NCBI GenBank assembly: GCA_039809865.1
Contig: JBDHVW010000041.1
Coordinates: 4,098-68,097 of the forward strand
DNA from: QWHO01 sp039809865
Lineage (GTDB): Bacteria; Vulcanimicrobiota; Xenobia; Xenobiales; QWHO01
Length of the DNA: 64,000 nt
Direction of reading: 5' to 3'
In this document: one piece after another, positions 25,405 to 34,073 of the stretch
Position numbering within the stretch: the first letter of the stretch is position 1
Layout of the letters: each line of letters starts with the position of its first letter
Made by a program: the position numbers and the translations under genes
The notes under the pieces: model-generated
Seen by the model: the letters and a program-made list of their open reading frames with translations, nothing else
Told to the model about the DNA's origin: nothing
Databases searched by the model: none

Positions 25405-25427
25405 CCAGCCCCGTTGTGTGGGGCTGG
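25405..25427. other. GC-rich hairpin in the metallopeptidase leader
   Basis: CCAGCCCC at 25405-25412 pairs perfectly with GGGGCTGG at 25420-25427 around a 7-nt loop. It lies 46 bp upstream of the start codon. A 10-bp perfect palindrome (ATCACGTGAT, 25394-25403) sits immediately before it and could be an operator. No T-run follows, so an intrinsic terminator is unlikely. Confidence 0.45.
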
Positions 25428-25473
25428 AGCCCGCCGTTACGCTGAGAGCAAGATAACTGTTGGCGGAGGGCAC

Positions 25474-26676
25474 ATGACTTCATTCGTTCCAGGACTCTCT
25501 TTCTTCCAGCCAGGGCCGATGCAGAATTTCGGCTTTCAGGGGTTTCAGGGCTGCGGGGGCTACGCTCCGACGACCCCCTACCAGCCGTTCCCCGACCTCA
25601 ATGCGCGCGAGGAGCTGCTGGGCGCCAACCAGACCCTGGGCCAGGGTTGGACAGGGCTCGGGGGCGGCTCTCAGAATGGCAATTCGTCGTTTCCGGGCAC
25701 CCTGGCCGGCAATTTTCCAAGCAATGGGACCAACGTCAACTTCTCTCCCCAGACCCCGGGCCTCGTTCCCGCGCAGCGCACCAGTCTGGGCGAGAACGTG
25801 CAGGTGTCCAATGCGCCCGGAGCCACGTTGCTGGAAACCAGCCGGGTGCGGGTGTTGAACCGCAATCTGCCGGGAGCCGGCGCGCAGCTCGATGCCCAGG
25901 GCAACCTGACCGGCCCGCTCGCGTCCACCCAGACGCTGACGGCAGCGGAGCGGACCGACCAGCTGTTCCGCGACAAGCTGGGCAACTTCCGCTATGACAC
26001 GCCCAACGGCAAGCTGAACATCGACCTGGACGCCAACGTCGCGGGCCCGCAGGCTTTGCAGCGGGGCGACATCCAGTTCAACAATCGGCAGCCCGGCGCC
26101 ACTACCGACCCGGACGTGGTCTCGCACGAGGCGGGCCACAAGCTGCTCTACAGCCTCCGCCCCGGTCTGAGCAACGACCTGGCCACGCAGTCCACGCATG
26201 AGGCATTGGGGGACAGCGTCTCCCTCTTCACGTCGCTCCGCGACCCGAGCGTGCGCGCCGATCTGCTCAATCGCCTCGGGCGCGGCAACACCTCGGGCCT
26301 GGCCAGCAACATCGGCGAGTCGCTGGGCAGCGGGGGGATGGGCCTGCGCGACCTGGCCGGTCCCCTGCCGTTCCCTGGCAACCGGGACCCGCACATCGCG
26401 GGCAAGCCTCTCTCGACGGCGGTCTACAAGTCGGTCCTGGATGTGGCCGGGGCGCTGCGCCAGAACAACGGCAACCTGAGCCCGGACCAGGCGCTGGCGC
26501 AGGCCAACGAGCTGGTGGCGGGAGACGTGCTACGCGGGATTCAGTTCCTGCCGCAGCAGGGCTCGGTGGGGTTGGGCCGCTTCGCTCAGGCCGTCCTCGG
26601 CGCCGATCAGGCCGACCAGGGCGGGGCGCTCTCGCAGATTCTGGCCCGGAACTTCCAGGCCACGGGAGTGCTCTAG
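25474..26676 (+). CDS. Zinc metallopeptidase-like protein (HEAGH, gluzincin type)
   Basis: The 400-residue protein starts at the ATG at 25474 with GGAGG just upstream. The first 100 residues are Gly/Pro/Phe/Asn-rich and low in complexity. The catalytic zinc motif is VVSHEAGHKL (HEAGH at 218-222). A second HEALGD (242-247), whose Glu is 21 residues after the last His, matches the thermolysin-like HExxH...E arrangement. M4- and M36-type enzymes share that layout. There is no signal peptide or obvious propeptide, which is odd for this class, so export would need another route. Its stop codon falls inside the first copy of the downstream noncoding repeat. Confidence 0.75.
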   Translation: MTSFVPGLSFFQPGPMQNFGFQGFQGCGGYAPTTPYQPFPDLNAREELLGANQTLGQGWTGLGGGSQNGNSSFPGTLAGNFPSNGTNVNFSPQTPGLVPAQRTSLGENVQVSNAPGATLLETSRVRVLNRNLPGAGAQLDAQGNLTGPLASTQTLTAAERTDQLFRDKLGNFRYDTPNGKLNIDLDANVAGPQALQRGDIQFNNRQPGATTDPDVVSHEAGHKLLYSLRPGLSNDLATQSTHEALGDSVSLFTSLRDPSVRADLLNRLGRGNTSGLASNIGESLGSGGMGLRDLAGPLPFPGNRDPHIAGKPLSTAVYKSVLDVAGALRQNNGNLSPDQALAQANELVAGDVLRGIQFLPQQGSVGLGRFAQAVLGADQADQGGALSQILARNFQATGVL

Positions 26677-27240
26677 AAAGAAAGGAGCCCGAACCTTTGG
26701 CGGCCCGGGCTGTGAACAGGGAGATATGATGATTCTGGAGGGTTCCGTTGGGAGGGCTCCGGAGAGACCTCCTGACCACAAGATACCCGTTGGGGGGAGA
26801 TCCATCCAAGATCCGGGGAGGATCTACCTCCGATAGCCGTGGGGAAAGTTGTAGTTCCGATTTTGAGGAAGTGGAACTACAACTTTTCCCACGACTTGTC
26901 GCCAGAAAGAAAGGAGCCCGAACCTTTGGCGGCCCGGGCTGTGAACAGGGAGATATGATGATTCTGGAGGGTTCCGTTAGGAGGGCTCCGGAGAGACCTC
27001 CTGACCACACGATACCCGCAGGGGGCAGATCCATCCAAGATCCGAGGGGGATCTACTCGGGAGGTGGTTTCGCGCTCAAAAAAGAGAGCCCGAACCTTTG
27101 GCGGCCCGGGCTGTGAACAGGGAGATATGATGATTCTGGAGGGTTCCGTTAGGAGGCTCCGGAGAGACCTCCTGACCACACGATACCCGTAGGGGGGAGA
27201 TCCATCCAAGATCCGAGGGGGATCTCCTCGGGAGGTTTGT
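26675..27240. repeat. Three direct copies of a ~160-bp structured noncoding repeat
   Basis: This fills the 624-bp gap between two plus-strand genes. Copies lie at about 26675-26830, 26904-27070 and 27081-27240. Each starts with a Pu-rich run and a hairpin (GCCCG...CGGGC), then TGAACAGGGAGATATGATGATTC in two parts, a second hairpin (GGAGG...CCTCC) and a GATCC-rich end. Copies agree at most positions, with small indels. No open frame is shared in a way that looks coding. They could be leader RNA elements, readthrough attenuators or a small mobile repeat. Copies 1 and 2 are separated by a long inverted repeat. Confidence 0.8.
26839..26892. repeat. 20-bp inverted repeat (strong hairpin) between repeat copies
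   Basis: Arms 26839-26858 and 26873-26892 (GTGGGGAAAGTTGTAGTTCC and its complement) pair with one mismatch around a 14-nt loop. It lies only between copies 1 and 2 and is absent between copies 2 and 3. A hairpin this long might be a terminator-like block, a small-RNA stem or the ends of a decayed element. Confidence 0.7.
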
Positions 27241-27300
27241 CTCGGTCGAGCGTGCGAATTACCCCCGAATGCGCTGGTTGATTTGCCAGGGGGTGGAGCC

Positions 27301-28083
27301 GTGAACGCTTTCCAAGCGAGAGTTTCTTTGATTCTGGTCCTGCTCTGTCTGGTGGGGCGCTTGTCCGTGTCGGCCGAGGAGGTCCCGGCGCCGGAGGTGA
27401 CCATCGAGGGGATCTTGATCTCGCAGAACAGTGCCGCTGGCATCGTGCGGTCGTGGGAAGGGGATTCTTACCTGGTGCGCCCCGGGCAGAGCCTGGGGGA
27501 ATACACGGTGCTCGCGATCGACCCGAACCAGATTGTGTTCGGCTATGGCCGGGCAAAGTTTCCCATCAAGATGGCGGGCGCGGCGCTCCCTCCCGGACCG
27601 ATCCTGCGGCTGCAGGGGGCCAGTCTACCCTACGCGGTGCGCCTGGTCTGCGACGGCCCCGTGCAGATCGCCCCCGACGTGCTCGGTAAGGTCACGCTCC
27701 AGACCGCCTGTACGCCCGCACAGGCATTGGAGCAGGTGCTGCAAGGGACGTCGTTCGGGGTAAGTAAGCACCGGGGCATCACCATTGTCGCTCAGCGCTC
27801 GAGCCTGGCGGGTGTGGTCACCCGGTTCGACCAGAACATGACCGCGCTGAGCCAGGCTCCCAGCAGAAAGGTCTCGATGAGCTTCATGGCGGCGGATCTG
27901 ACGTATGTCAGCCAGGTCTGTGCCAGGGAGATGAAGCTGGAGATCGCTGGCTCCCCTCCCCAGGGACTGGTGACCTGCGGACTCCACAGCCGCCCGGCCG
28001 CCGAGATTCTGGCCCTGGCCTGCGCGCTGCAGACACGGCCCGTCGGGGTGTCGCTCAACGGACGGTCGCTGGTGTTTCGCTAA
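27301..28083 (+). CDS. PilP-like / secretin N-domain-like periplasmic protein
   Basis: The 260-residue protein starts at GTG 27301, preceded by GGGGGTGGAG. TTG 27283 is an alternative. A signal peptide (FQARVSLILVLLCLVGRLSVSA) is followed by a PilP/GspC-like beta domain (VTIEGILISQNSAAGIV..., GDSYLVRPGQSLGEYTVLAI). Two small alpha/beta modules come next, similar to secretin N/STN domains (KVTLQTACTPAQALEQVLQG; MSFMAADLTYVSQVCAREMK). No secretin pore domain is present. It could link the inner-membrane pilus platform to an outer-membrane secretin, or be a TonB-type plug-domain relative. The upstream leader carries the triplicated repeat. Confidence 0.65.
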   Translation: MNAFQARVSLILVLLCLVGRLSVSAEEVPAPEVTIEGILISQNSAAGIVRSWEGDSYLVRPGQSLGEYTVLAIDPNQIVFGYGRAKFPIKMAGAALPPGPILRLQGASLPYAVRLVCDGPVQIAPDVLGKVTLQTACTPAQALEQVLQGTSFGVSKHRGITIVAQRSSLAGVVTRFDQNMTALSQAPSRKVSMSFMAADLTYVSQVCAREMKLEIAGSPPQGLVTCGLHSRPAAEILALACALQTRPVGVSLNGRSLVFR

Positions 28084-28195
28084 CGGGTGCTGACCAACGG
28101 TCAGGCATTTCGGCCGGGCCCATCCCGTGCCGGGCGAGTCGCCCTGGCATGCCGGCACGACTCGGTCCGGCATTCCCAGGACCGCTCGGCGGCGG

Positions 28196-29260
28196 TCACC
28201 GAGCCCGCCGCCCCCCCAACCAGTAGCCCGCGCCCAGGGCCACGAGCAGGCCGGAGGCGACCACGCGGTGGCGGATGGCCTGGCCCCAGTTCGAGGTGCC
28301 CACCGCCCAGAGCGACTCGAGCATCACGAAGATGAGCAGTACCAGCAAACGGCGGTCGCGACGCGCGCCGAGGACCACCCCGACGCAGAGCAGCATCCGG
28401 AGGGCCGATTCAGCCCAGCCGTACCAATCGGCGGGCGAACCGGGCAGCGGGGCGAACATGTAGCTGCCCAACACGCGGGGAAAGGTGGTCAGAAAGCCCC
28501 CCGCGGAGCTTGTATCGAGCGGCGCCCGATAGGTTTTGCGGCCGGCCGGGACGCCCTGGCGATACGTGGCGGCCTCGCTCAGCAGGGTGCCTCCGGTCAG
28601 CGATGAGGTCGCTGGCGAGCTCGCCGGGGGGTGCGTGAGCAAAACCGTCGCGAGCCCCAGCGCCAGAGGGACCCCCGGCCACGGACGCGAGAGCGCCGCC
28701 AGCACCGCCAGCGCCAGCGCGAACACCGCCAGGCCGTTGTGGAGCTGCGTCAGTAAAGCCAGGCTCAGCATAGCCGGGATGGGCGCCCGCCGCACGATCG
28801 ACCAGGTGGCGGTCAGCACCAGCAGCATCTGGAACGACTCGCGCAAGGTGACTGAGGTGGCGAGCACGCCGGCGGGCCAGAGCCCGAATACCAGCACCAG
28901 GGCCGGGGCGCGGTGGCCGTATCCCCGCCACTCCACCAGCCTGACAAAGACCACCAGGCTCAGCGAGAAGGCCAGGATGGACAGCTCGCAGCCCAGCAGG
29001 TCGTCGCATCCCAGGTAGTGATAGACCTTATGCAGGCAGGCCACATAGGGGTGGTAGGTCGGATCCGTTCGCAGGCCCTGGGCGGTCAGGTTGAACGTGC
29101 GCGCGTCCTCTTCGGCCATCGGGATGAGCGTGACGGTGCAGTTGATGAGAGCGGCGACGTGGCGGACCGCCAGAGTTGCCCAGCAGGCCACGAGCAGGGC
29201 GGGGTTGCTGCGAAAGCGCAGCGGGATCACGAGCGTCAGGCTGGCGAGCAGCCAGCTCAC
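28196..29260 (-). CDS. Polytopic membrane protein
   Basis: The 354-residue protein has about ten hydrophobic segments, starting WLLASLTLVIPL and ending SGLLVALGAGYWLGG. Conserved-looking loops include PTYHPYVACLHKVYHYLGCDDLLG and LATSVTLRESFQMLLVLTATW. The layout and the LRE loop recall GT-C glycosyltransferases or Wzy/EpsG-type polymerases, but I see no certain motif. The start is GTG 29260, overlapping the upstream TGA as GTGA, so it is coupled to the small secreted protein gene. It is convergent with the PilP-like gene; the 112-bp gap holds GC-rich hairpins. Confidence 0.6.
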   Translation of the reverse strand: MSWLLASLTLVIPLRFRSNPALLVACWATLAVRHVAALINCTVTLIPMAEEDARTFNLTAQGLRTDPTYHPYVACLHKVYHYLGCDDLLGCELSILAFSLSLVVFVRLVEWRGYGHRAPALVLVFGLWPAGVLATSVTLRESFQMLLVLTATWSIVRRAPIPAMLSLALLTQLHNGLAVFALALAVLAALSRPWPGVPLALGLATVLLTHPPASSPATSSLTGGTLLSEAATYRQGVPAGRKTYRAPLDTSSAGGFLTTFPRVLGSYMFAPLPGSPADWYGWAESALRMLLCVGVVLGARRDRRLLVLLIFVMLESLWAVGTSNWGQAIRHRVVASGLLVALGAGYWLGGRRAR

Positions 29261-29718
29261 TGGCGGGGCATCGGGTAGGTCTTCTCGACCTTCCAGCCGT
29301 TCCCAGCGCGCGTCAGGCGCACGAAGTTGCCCTGATACTTGTGGCCGAAAAACCGCCACCCGACCAGGGCGTGGTCACCGTCGAAAACCACGTGGGTCAC
29401 GGCGTAGACGCTCTCCGGGGGGTGGGGGTCGTTCTCGGGGACGACCCGGCGCTTGAGCTTGCGGGTTTCGAGGTAGCCAGGGAAGCCCTTCGAGAAGGTC
29501 CGCAACCTCCGGCCGAGAGGGTCGTCGGGGGCCTCGCGGAGCTCCATGGTCACCTCGTTGACGGCCGCATCCAGGGGCAGGATGACATTGTAGATCGCAT
29601 ACTCGTCAGCGGTGATCGGGTTCTCCTCGGGAGGCGAGGGCGGGGCTGCCTCCGTCGGCCGAAAAAAGAACCCGGTCAGGGCGATGAATGCCAGAACAAC
29701 GGCTAAGGTCCAGCGCAT
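29257..29718 (-). CDS. Secreted hypothetical protein of the local 'ADEYAxY' family
   Basis: The 153-residue protein has a signal peptide (MRWTLAVVLAFIALTGFFF) and a Pro-rich spacer. ITADEYAIYNVIL follows, then a beta-rich C-terminal half with VYAVTHVVFDGDHALVGWRFFGH and a WKVEKTYPM end. Three more genes at 34.9-36.3 kb share the opening motif and the SxVxFxGDxA.../W... pattern, so this is a dispersed copy of a local paralogous family. The function is unknown. GAGG lies upstream of the ATG. It overlaps the membrane protein gene by four bases. Confidence 0.65.
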   Translation of the reverse strand: MRWTLAVVLAFIALTGFFFRPTEAAPPSPPEENPITADEYAIYNVILPLDAAVNEVTMELREAPDDPLGRRLRTFSKGFPGYLETRKLKRRVVPENDPHPPESVYAVTHVVFDGDHALVGWRFFGHKYQGNFVRLTRAGNGWKVEKTYPMPRQ

Positions 29719-29741
29719 GTTCCCTCTGTCGCAAAACCGCC

Positions 29742-32700
29742 TTAACGCTTCCTCACCCGCACGCCGCCAACCAGCACCGACGCATCCTGCTCCTTCAACC
29801 CGGGCCCGTCCGTGAGCAGATCCTCGAGCGAGGCCCCGATCACCATCGTGGGCAGCCGGTCGATCAACGCCAGTGCGCGCTCCGTGGGCAGGCCGTGCTC
29901 GCCCAGGTAGCCCAGCACGCGGGCGGCCACATCCTCCGGGACGCCCGCCAGCACCTGTAACCCTCGCGAGCGACGAGCAGCCGGAACGTCCACGTCCGAG
30001 GCCAGCTCCAACAACGCGTCCGCCGCCATCCGGCCCCCGTCGTCACGGAAAGCCACCCGGCCGTCCGAGCCCGAAACCTTGAGATTCCAGAAGTCCATCC
30101 CGGCATACTGGGTGCTGCCGTCACTGCGCAGGACGAAGCGGAGCTTGACGTCCTGACCCGCGTAGGCGCCAAGGTCCACGGTCTGCAGGCCGGTCCCCGA
30201 GCCCGTCCAGCGCGCCAGCTGCTTGTCCCCCACCATCAGGGACACCCAGTCGCTGTTTCCCTCCAACTGCCAGTTGCCCTCGAGCGTTAGCGTCCCGCCG
30301 GCGGGGACGCGCAGCGTGGGCGACTCCAGAGCCGCATTCTGGTTGGGCTTGTAGGGCCCGTTAGGACTGTCGCTCCAGCCGCGCGCCGTGCGACCCCAGT
30401 CGCCCGTGGGCTTCCAGCCCCCCTGGGCCAGGCCGTCACGCAGTTTGCCCAGCGCCTGGACGCCCGCCGTATCGAGCTCGGAGTCGCGCAGGGCCTCGGC
30501 GACGCGCACCGGGTCGGCGCCGTAGCGACGAAACAGCGCGCTCTGGTTGCGCAGATCCACCTCTTGCGTGAGCGCGTCGCCCTGCAAACCCGACATGTCC
30601 TCCCAGGCGGTCAAAGCGGCCTTCAGGCCCTGCACCTCGACCATCCGCATCAAAGACGGGTCGCTCACGGCCAGCCCCACGCACAGGCCGTGCTGAAGGT
30701 TCAGCGAGCTCAGGGGGCTGCTCAAGCGCGATACCAGCTCCTCGTGCAGCGGAGCCAGATCCTCCGGGCGATCGCTGAAAAACGTCTGCTCCGAGTCCTC
30801 GATCCGTGCCCCCCGCAGACGGAAACCGGCGCCCTCGTTGCTGCCGTCCGAGGTGAGGCGCCAGCGGAGCTCCACGCGGCTCTCGCCGAAGTCGGACAGA
30901 TCGACCTCCTCCGACTTCCACCCCAGACTCGCCCCGGTCCAGGCTTTGAGGGGCATCCATTCCTTGCCGTCGCGGCGAGCCTCGAGGCGCACCCAGTCGG
31001 AATTATTCTCGGTTTCCCACCAGCAATCGAAGCGCAGCTTCGCGCCCGTCTGTCCCGCCAGCGAAACGGCCGGCATCGCCAGGGAGTTGTTGGAGTTCGG
31101 GCGGTAACGGCCGCTGCGGTTGTCGCTCCAGACGCCGGCGCCGCCGCGCACCCAGGTGTCGGTGGTCCAGCCCAGCAGGTTGGGCACCGTCTGAGCCGTC
31201 GCCCGGCTGCTCGCGGCTACCAGCTCGTCCAGCACCAGGGGCTGCTGCAGCTGGCGCGCGACCTCGCGGGTCACCTCGAACGCGCCGACCTGGTCGAGCC
31301 GATCGGCCAGGGCCTGCGCGGCCGGAGTGCCGATCCGCAGAGCGGCCTCCGAGAGCGCCTCTGGCTCTCCGGGAAGAGCGAGCATGCTCAGGGCCTGGCT
31401 CGGGTGCAGCTTCTCGGACAGCTTGTCCAGCCGCTCCAGGCGCGGGCCGGCCGACTCCTCCAGAACGCGGTCGAGCGTCTCCCGCCAGGCCCGGGCCTGA
31501 TCGCTGAACACAAGCTGCGAGGGGGCGCCCGGCGCGAGCGTGGGCCTGGCGTCCAGGCGGAAGTCGGCGAAGTCCAGCCCCTCGGCCACGTTGGAGCCAT
31601 CGGTCTTGAGGCGGAAACGCAGCTGGAGCGGCCCCTCGCCGTAGCTGGCCAGGTCGAGCTTGTGCTCGGTCCAGTCGCCGGTGCCGGTGAAGCTCTTGAG
31701 CGTGTCCCAGGACTGGCCGCCGTCGCGAGAGGCCTCCACCAGCACCCAGTCGCTGTTGTTCTCCAGGGCGTGGCGCTCGCGGAACGTGACCACCGGTTGC
31801 TGGAAGTGGCGAAGGTCCAGCGGAGGAGTCGTCAGCGTGGCATTCTGGTTGTTCTTGTAAGGCCCGGGGCTGTCCGACCAGGCGCCGTCGGCGGTGCTGT
31901 GCCAGCCGCCCTGAGGGGTCCAATCGGGGCAGGTGCGCTGAACCAGCCGCTGGACCTGCTCCTGCGAGGCTTGCGGCAGCTTGCTCAGGCGCTCGTGAAT
32001 ACGCATGACCTGCTCGAGGTCGTCGGGCGCGGCCGCGAGGCGGCGAGAGGCCTCGAAGGTCGCGGGCTCGCCGCCGCTCCTGGCGACGGCGACGGCGGCG
32101 TGCGTTCCCAGGCGCGGAGCCAGCTCGGCGGTGCGGGATTCCAGCTCGGCCGGGAGTGCCTGCCAGAGGCGCACGGCCTCGCCGGGGCCAAGGGCGGCGA
32201 CGATGGTCTGGAGAGCCTCCAGGGGCTGGTTCTGAGCGGCTGCTCCGGCGAAGGCCTCGACGAGGGGCTGCTTCGGCGTGGGCCACAGGACGCTGCGCTC
32301 GCTCTGGAAGACGGGTCGGGCCGTCACGCTCATCGCCTGGAGCGAGATGCCGTCGTAGACGTTGGAGCCGTCCGACTTGAGACGGAAACGCAGTTGCACG
32401 TTGCCATTGCGGTAGGCGGCCAGGGAGACCTCGTGCTCGGCCCAGTCGCCCTTGCCGGTGAACGACTTGAGCTGGTCCCAGTTCTGACCGTCCGGCGAAG
32501 CCTCGAGGATGACCCAATCGCTGTTGTTCTCCAGGGCGTACTGGGCTTTGAACTTGAACGTGCCGCCTTCGGTGTGGCGAAGGTTGATCGGGGGCAGACT
32601 CAGGCAGCTCGTCTGGTGGTTGAGATAGGGGCCGTCCGGACTGTCGCTCCAGATGCCGTCGCGCTCAGCCCAGGTGAACTGACCGACCGGCTGCGGGACC

Positions 32701-33605
32701 GCCTTCTCCAGCCACTCGGAAAGGGCTTTCTGGCGGTCCTCGGGGAGCTTCGCCAGGTTGGCGGCGGCCTGCGGGTGCTCGAGCCGGGCGAGCCACTGCT
32801 TGAAATCGGCGCGGTTGGCTGCGGGGAGGCGGTCGAACTCCCGGGCGGCCTCCTCGCGAATCGGCTCGGGAGCTTGACCGAGCTGCTCGCGGGCGTAGTC
32901 CAGACGCTGCTTCTCGAGCTGCGGGAGCAGGGCCTCGGGGTGACCGCCCTGCCAGTTGCCCACCGGGACGCCGTGCCACTCCAGTCCCAGCTGCGCGGGC
33001 TGCTCACGATAGAGATGGACCGGATTCCGGGTCAGGTAGCCCTGCTCGTGGAAGGTCTTGACCGCGGCGCCCAGCTCGGGGCGGTCGAGTGCCTCGGGGC
33101 CTGCGAGGTTCTGGAGGTAGCTGAGCATGGCCACGTCCTGCGGGGTCACCAGGCGGGTGTCTTTTACCTGAACCGGCTCGCCGGCCTGGATGCGGGCGTA
33201 AGCTCCCCAGGCGCCGATGGGCTGATCGTCCTGGGTGAAGACGGTGCCCGCTTTGAGGAGTTGATCCAGCTGCTGCGCCAGCGGCCCCAGCTGAGTCAGG
33301 TCGTTCTGTTGGAAGGCATTGAGGACGGTCAGGTCCTCCGGGGTGCGCAGAGGCTGCCAGGATTCGTTGGGGAGCCGGACCTGCAGGTCGTTCGGGTCCT
33401 TGTTGGCCAGAGCTTGCGCGGCCTGGCGCGGGGTGGCCTCGCGCCAGCCAAGATCGCCCACGAGGCGCTTGCGCTGGAACTCGGCGCCGTTGCCGTGGAG
33501 CTTCTCGAGCAACTCGACACGGTCTCGGGGCACGGGCGCGGCCGCCTGCTGCTGGGCAGCAGGGGGGTTCGCAAAGGCAAAGCCCGTGAATGCATCGACT
33601 CGCAT
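29742..33605 (-). CDS. Large repeat protein with four beta-sandwich modules
   Basis: The 1287-residue protein starts at ATG 33605 and has no signal peptide. Residues 30-310 are helical and charged. Four modules of about 120 residues follow (first about 311-430), each with W-S-D-[SN]-x-x-G-x-Y, NNSDWV-x-LE-x-x-x-DG, W-x-x-L-x-x-[FW]TG and LRFRLxSDGSNxxxG. They are separated by helical linkers of 60-160 residues. The modules resemble MAM/jelly-roll or immune-inhibitor-A-type beta sandwiches that bind carbohydrate or protein. Likely a surface or secreted protein, but the export route is not visible. The fourth copy is the most divergent. Confidence 0.7.
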   Translation of the reverse strand: MRVDAFTGFAFANPPAAQQQAAAPVPRDRVELLEKLHGNGAEFQRKRLVGDLGWREATPRQAAQALANKDPNDLQVRLPNESWQPLRTPEDLTVLNAFQQNDLTQLGPLAQQLDQLLKAGTVFTQDDQPIGAWGAYARIQAGEPVQVKDTRLVTPQDVAMLSYLQNLAGPEALDRPELGAAVKTFHEQGYLTRNPVHLYREQPAQLGLEWHGVPVGNWQGGHPEALLPQLEKQRLDYAREQLGQAPEPIREEAAREFDRLPAANRADFKQWLARLEHPQAAANLAKLPEDRQKALSEWLEKAVPQPVGQFTWAERDGIWSDSPDGPYLNHQTSCLSLPPINLRHTEGGTFKFKAQYALENNSDWVILEASPDGQNWDQLKSFTGKGDWAEHEVSLAAYRNGNVQLRFRLKSDGSNVYDGISLQAMSVTARPVFQSERSVLWPTPKQPLVEAFAGAAAQNQPLEALQTIVAALGPGEAVRLWQALPAELESRTAELAPRLGTHAAVAVARSGGEPATFEASRRLAAAPDDLEQVMRIHERLSKLPQASQEQVQRLVQRTCPDWTPQGGWHSTADGAWSDSPGPYKNNQNATLTTPPLDLRHFQQPVVTFRERHALENNSDWVLVEASRDGGQSWDTLKSFTGTGDWTEHKLDLASYGEGPLQLRFRLKTDGSNVAEGLDFADFRLDARPTLAPGAPSQLVFSDQARAWRETLDRVLEESAGPRLERLDKLSEKLHPSQALSMLALPGEPEALSEAALRIGTPAAQALADRLDQVGAFEVTREVARQLQQPLVLDELVAASSRATAQTVPNLLGWTTDTWVRGGAGVWSDNRSGRYRPNSNNSLAMPAVSLAGQTGAKLRFDCWWETENNSDWVRLEARRDGKEWMPLKAWTGASLGWKSEEVDLSDFGESRVELRWRLTSDGSNEGAGFRLRGARIEDSEQTFFSDRPEDLAPLHEELVSRLSSPLSSLNLQHGLCVGLAVSDPSLMRMVEVQGLKAALTAWEDMSGLQGDALTQEVDLRNQSALFRRYGADPVRVAEALRDSELDTAGVQALGKLRDGLAQGGWKPTGDWGRTARGWSDSPNGPYKPNQNAALESPTLRVPAGGTLTLEGNWQLEGNSDWVSLMVGDKQLARWTGSGTGLQTVDLGAYAGQDVKLRFVLRSDGSTQYAGMDFWNLKVSGSDGRVAFRDDGGRMAADALLELASDVDVPAARRSRGLQVLAGVPEDVAARVLGYLGEHGLPTERALALIDRLPTMVIGASLEDLLTDGPGLKEQDASVLVGGVRVRKR

Positions 33606-33650
33606 GCCTGGCAGTTTGCCGCAAGGGGCTCAAAGAACGGTGAAAAGCCC

Positions 33651-34073
33651 TCAGGGTCGGACGGTGAAGCCTTCTTGGAGGGCGACCGCGCGGAGACGCT
33701 GGTCCAGCGTGACGAACTGGCGTCCAGAAGGCTGATGTTCAGCCCAGATCAGTGCCGCAGCGAGTTGCATAGCGTCGGCCGCTCGGAGCGGATGAACTTC
33801 AACCAGACGGGTTGCCAGCCCGCGCACGGCCTCACTTGGAGCAACATGCTGGGCTTCCGCGAACATGACTCTGGCGGTCCCGCGGGCAAGCTGAAGTTCG
33901 TCGATCGAAAGACTGCCTTCGCGAAATCTACGGCACAGGGCCGTTTCGCACTCAACCGGGGTGGCCCACCAGAGCATAACCTGGTCATCTTCGTCGAGTA
34001 AGGCGTCAACTTCGTCGCTGACCGATTCATCCACGACCAGCGGAACCAACGCCGAACTGTCCCAGAATCTCAA
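33651..34073 (-). CDS. vapC: PIN-domain toxin (VapC family)
   Basis: The 140-residue protein has the PIN acidic set: Asp in RFWDSSALVPL, Glu in TPVECETAL, Asp in LRAADAMQLAAAL and Asp in FVTLDQRLRAVA. PIN toxins are RNases that cut tRNA or other RNA. The start is TTG 34071-34073, overlapping the antitoxin TGA as TTGA, the usual tight coupling of VapBC pairs. It is encoded after its antitoxin on the minus strand. All four acidic residues are present, so it should be active. Confidence 0.85.
   Translation of the reverse strand: MRFWDSSALVPLVVDESVSDEVDALLDEDDQVMLWWATPVECETALCRRFREGSLSIDELQLARGTARVMFAEAQHVAPSEAVRGLATRLVEVHPLRAADAMQLAAALIWAEHQPSGRQFVTLDQRLRAVALQEGFTVRP

Noticed and set aside
26748..27116. 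Short open frames inside the triplicated repeat
   Set aside because: They use different frames in different copies and include the repeat hairpins, so coding is unlikely.
26675..27240. CRISPR array in the triplicated repeat
   Set aside because: There are only three copies of about 160 bp with unequal spacers and no cas genes. This does not fit short repeats with uniform spacers.
29742..33605. Peptidase reading of the four-module protein (immune inhibitor A type)
   Set aside because: The modules resemble the accessory beta-sandwich of such enzymes, but no HExxH motif is present.
30564..34001. Plus-strand open frame of 1145 codons opposite the four-module protein and vapC
   Set aside because: It runs across two unrelated minus-strand genes and has Arg/Leu/Gly-rich shadow composition.
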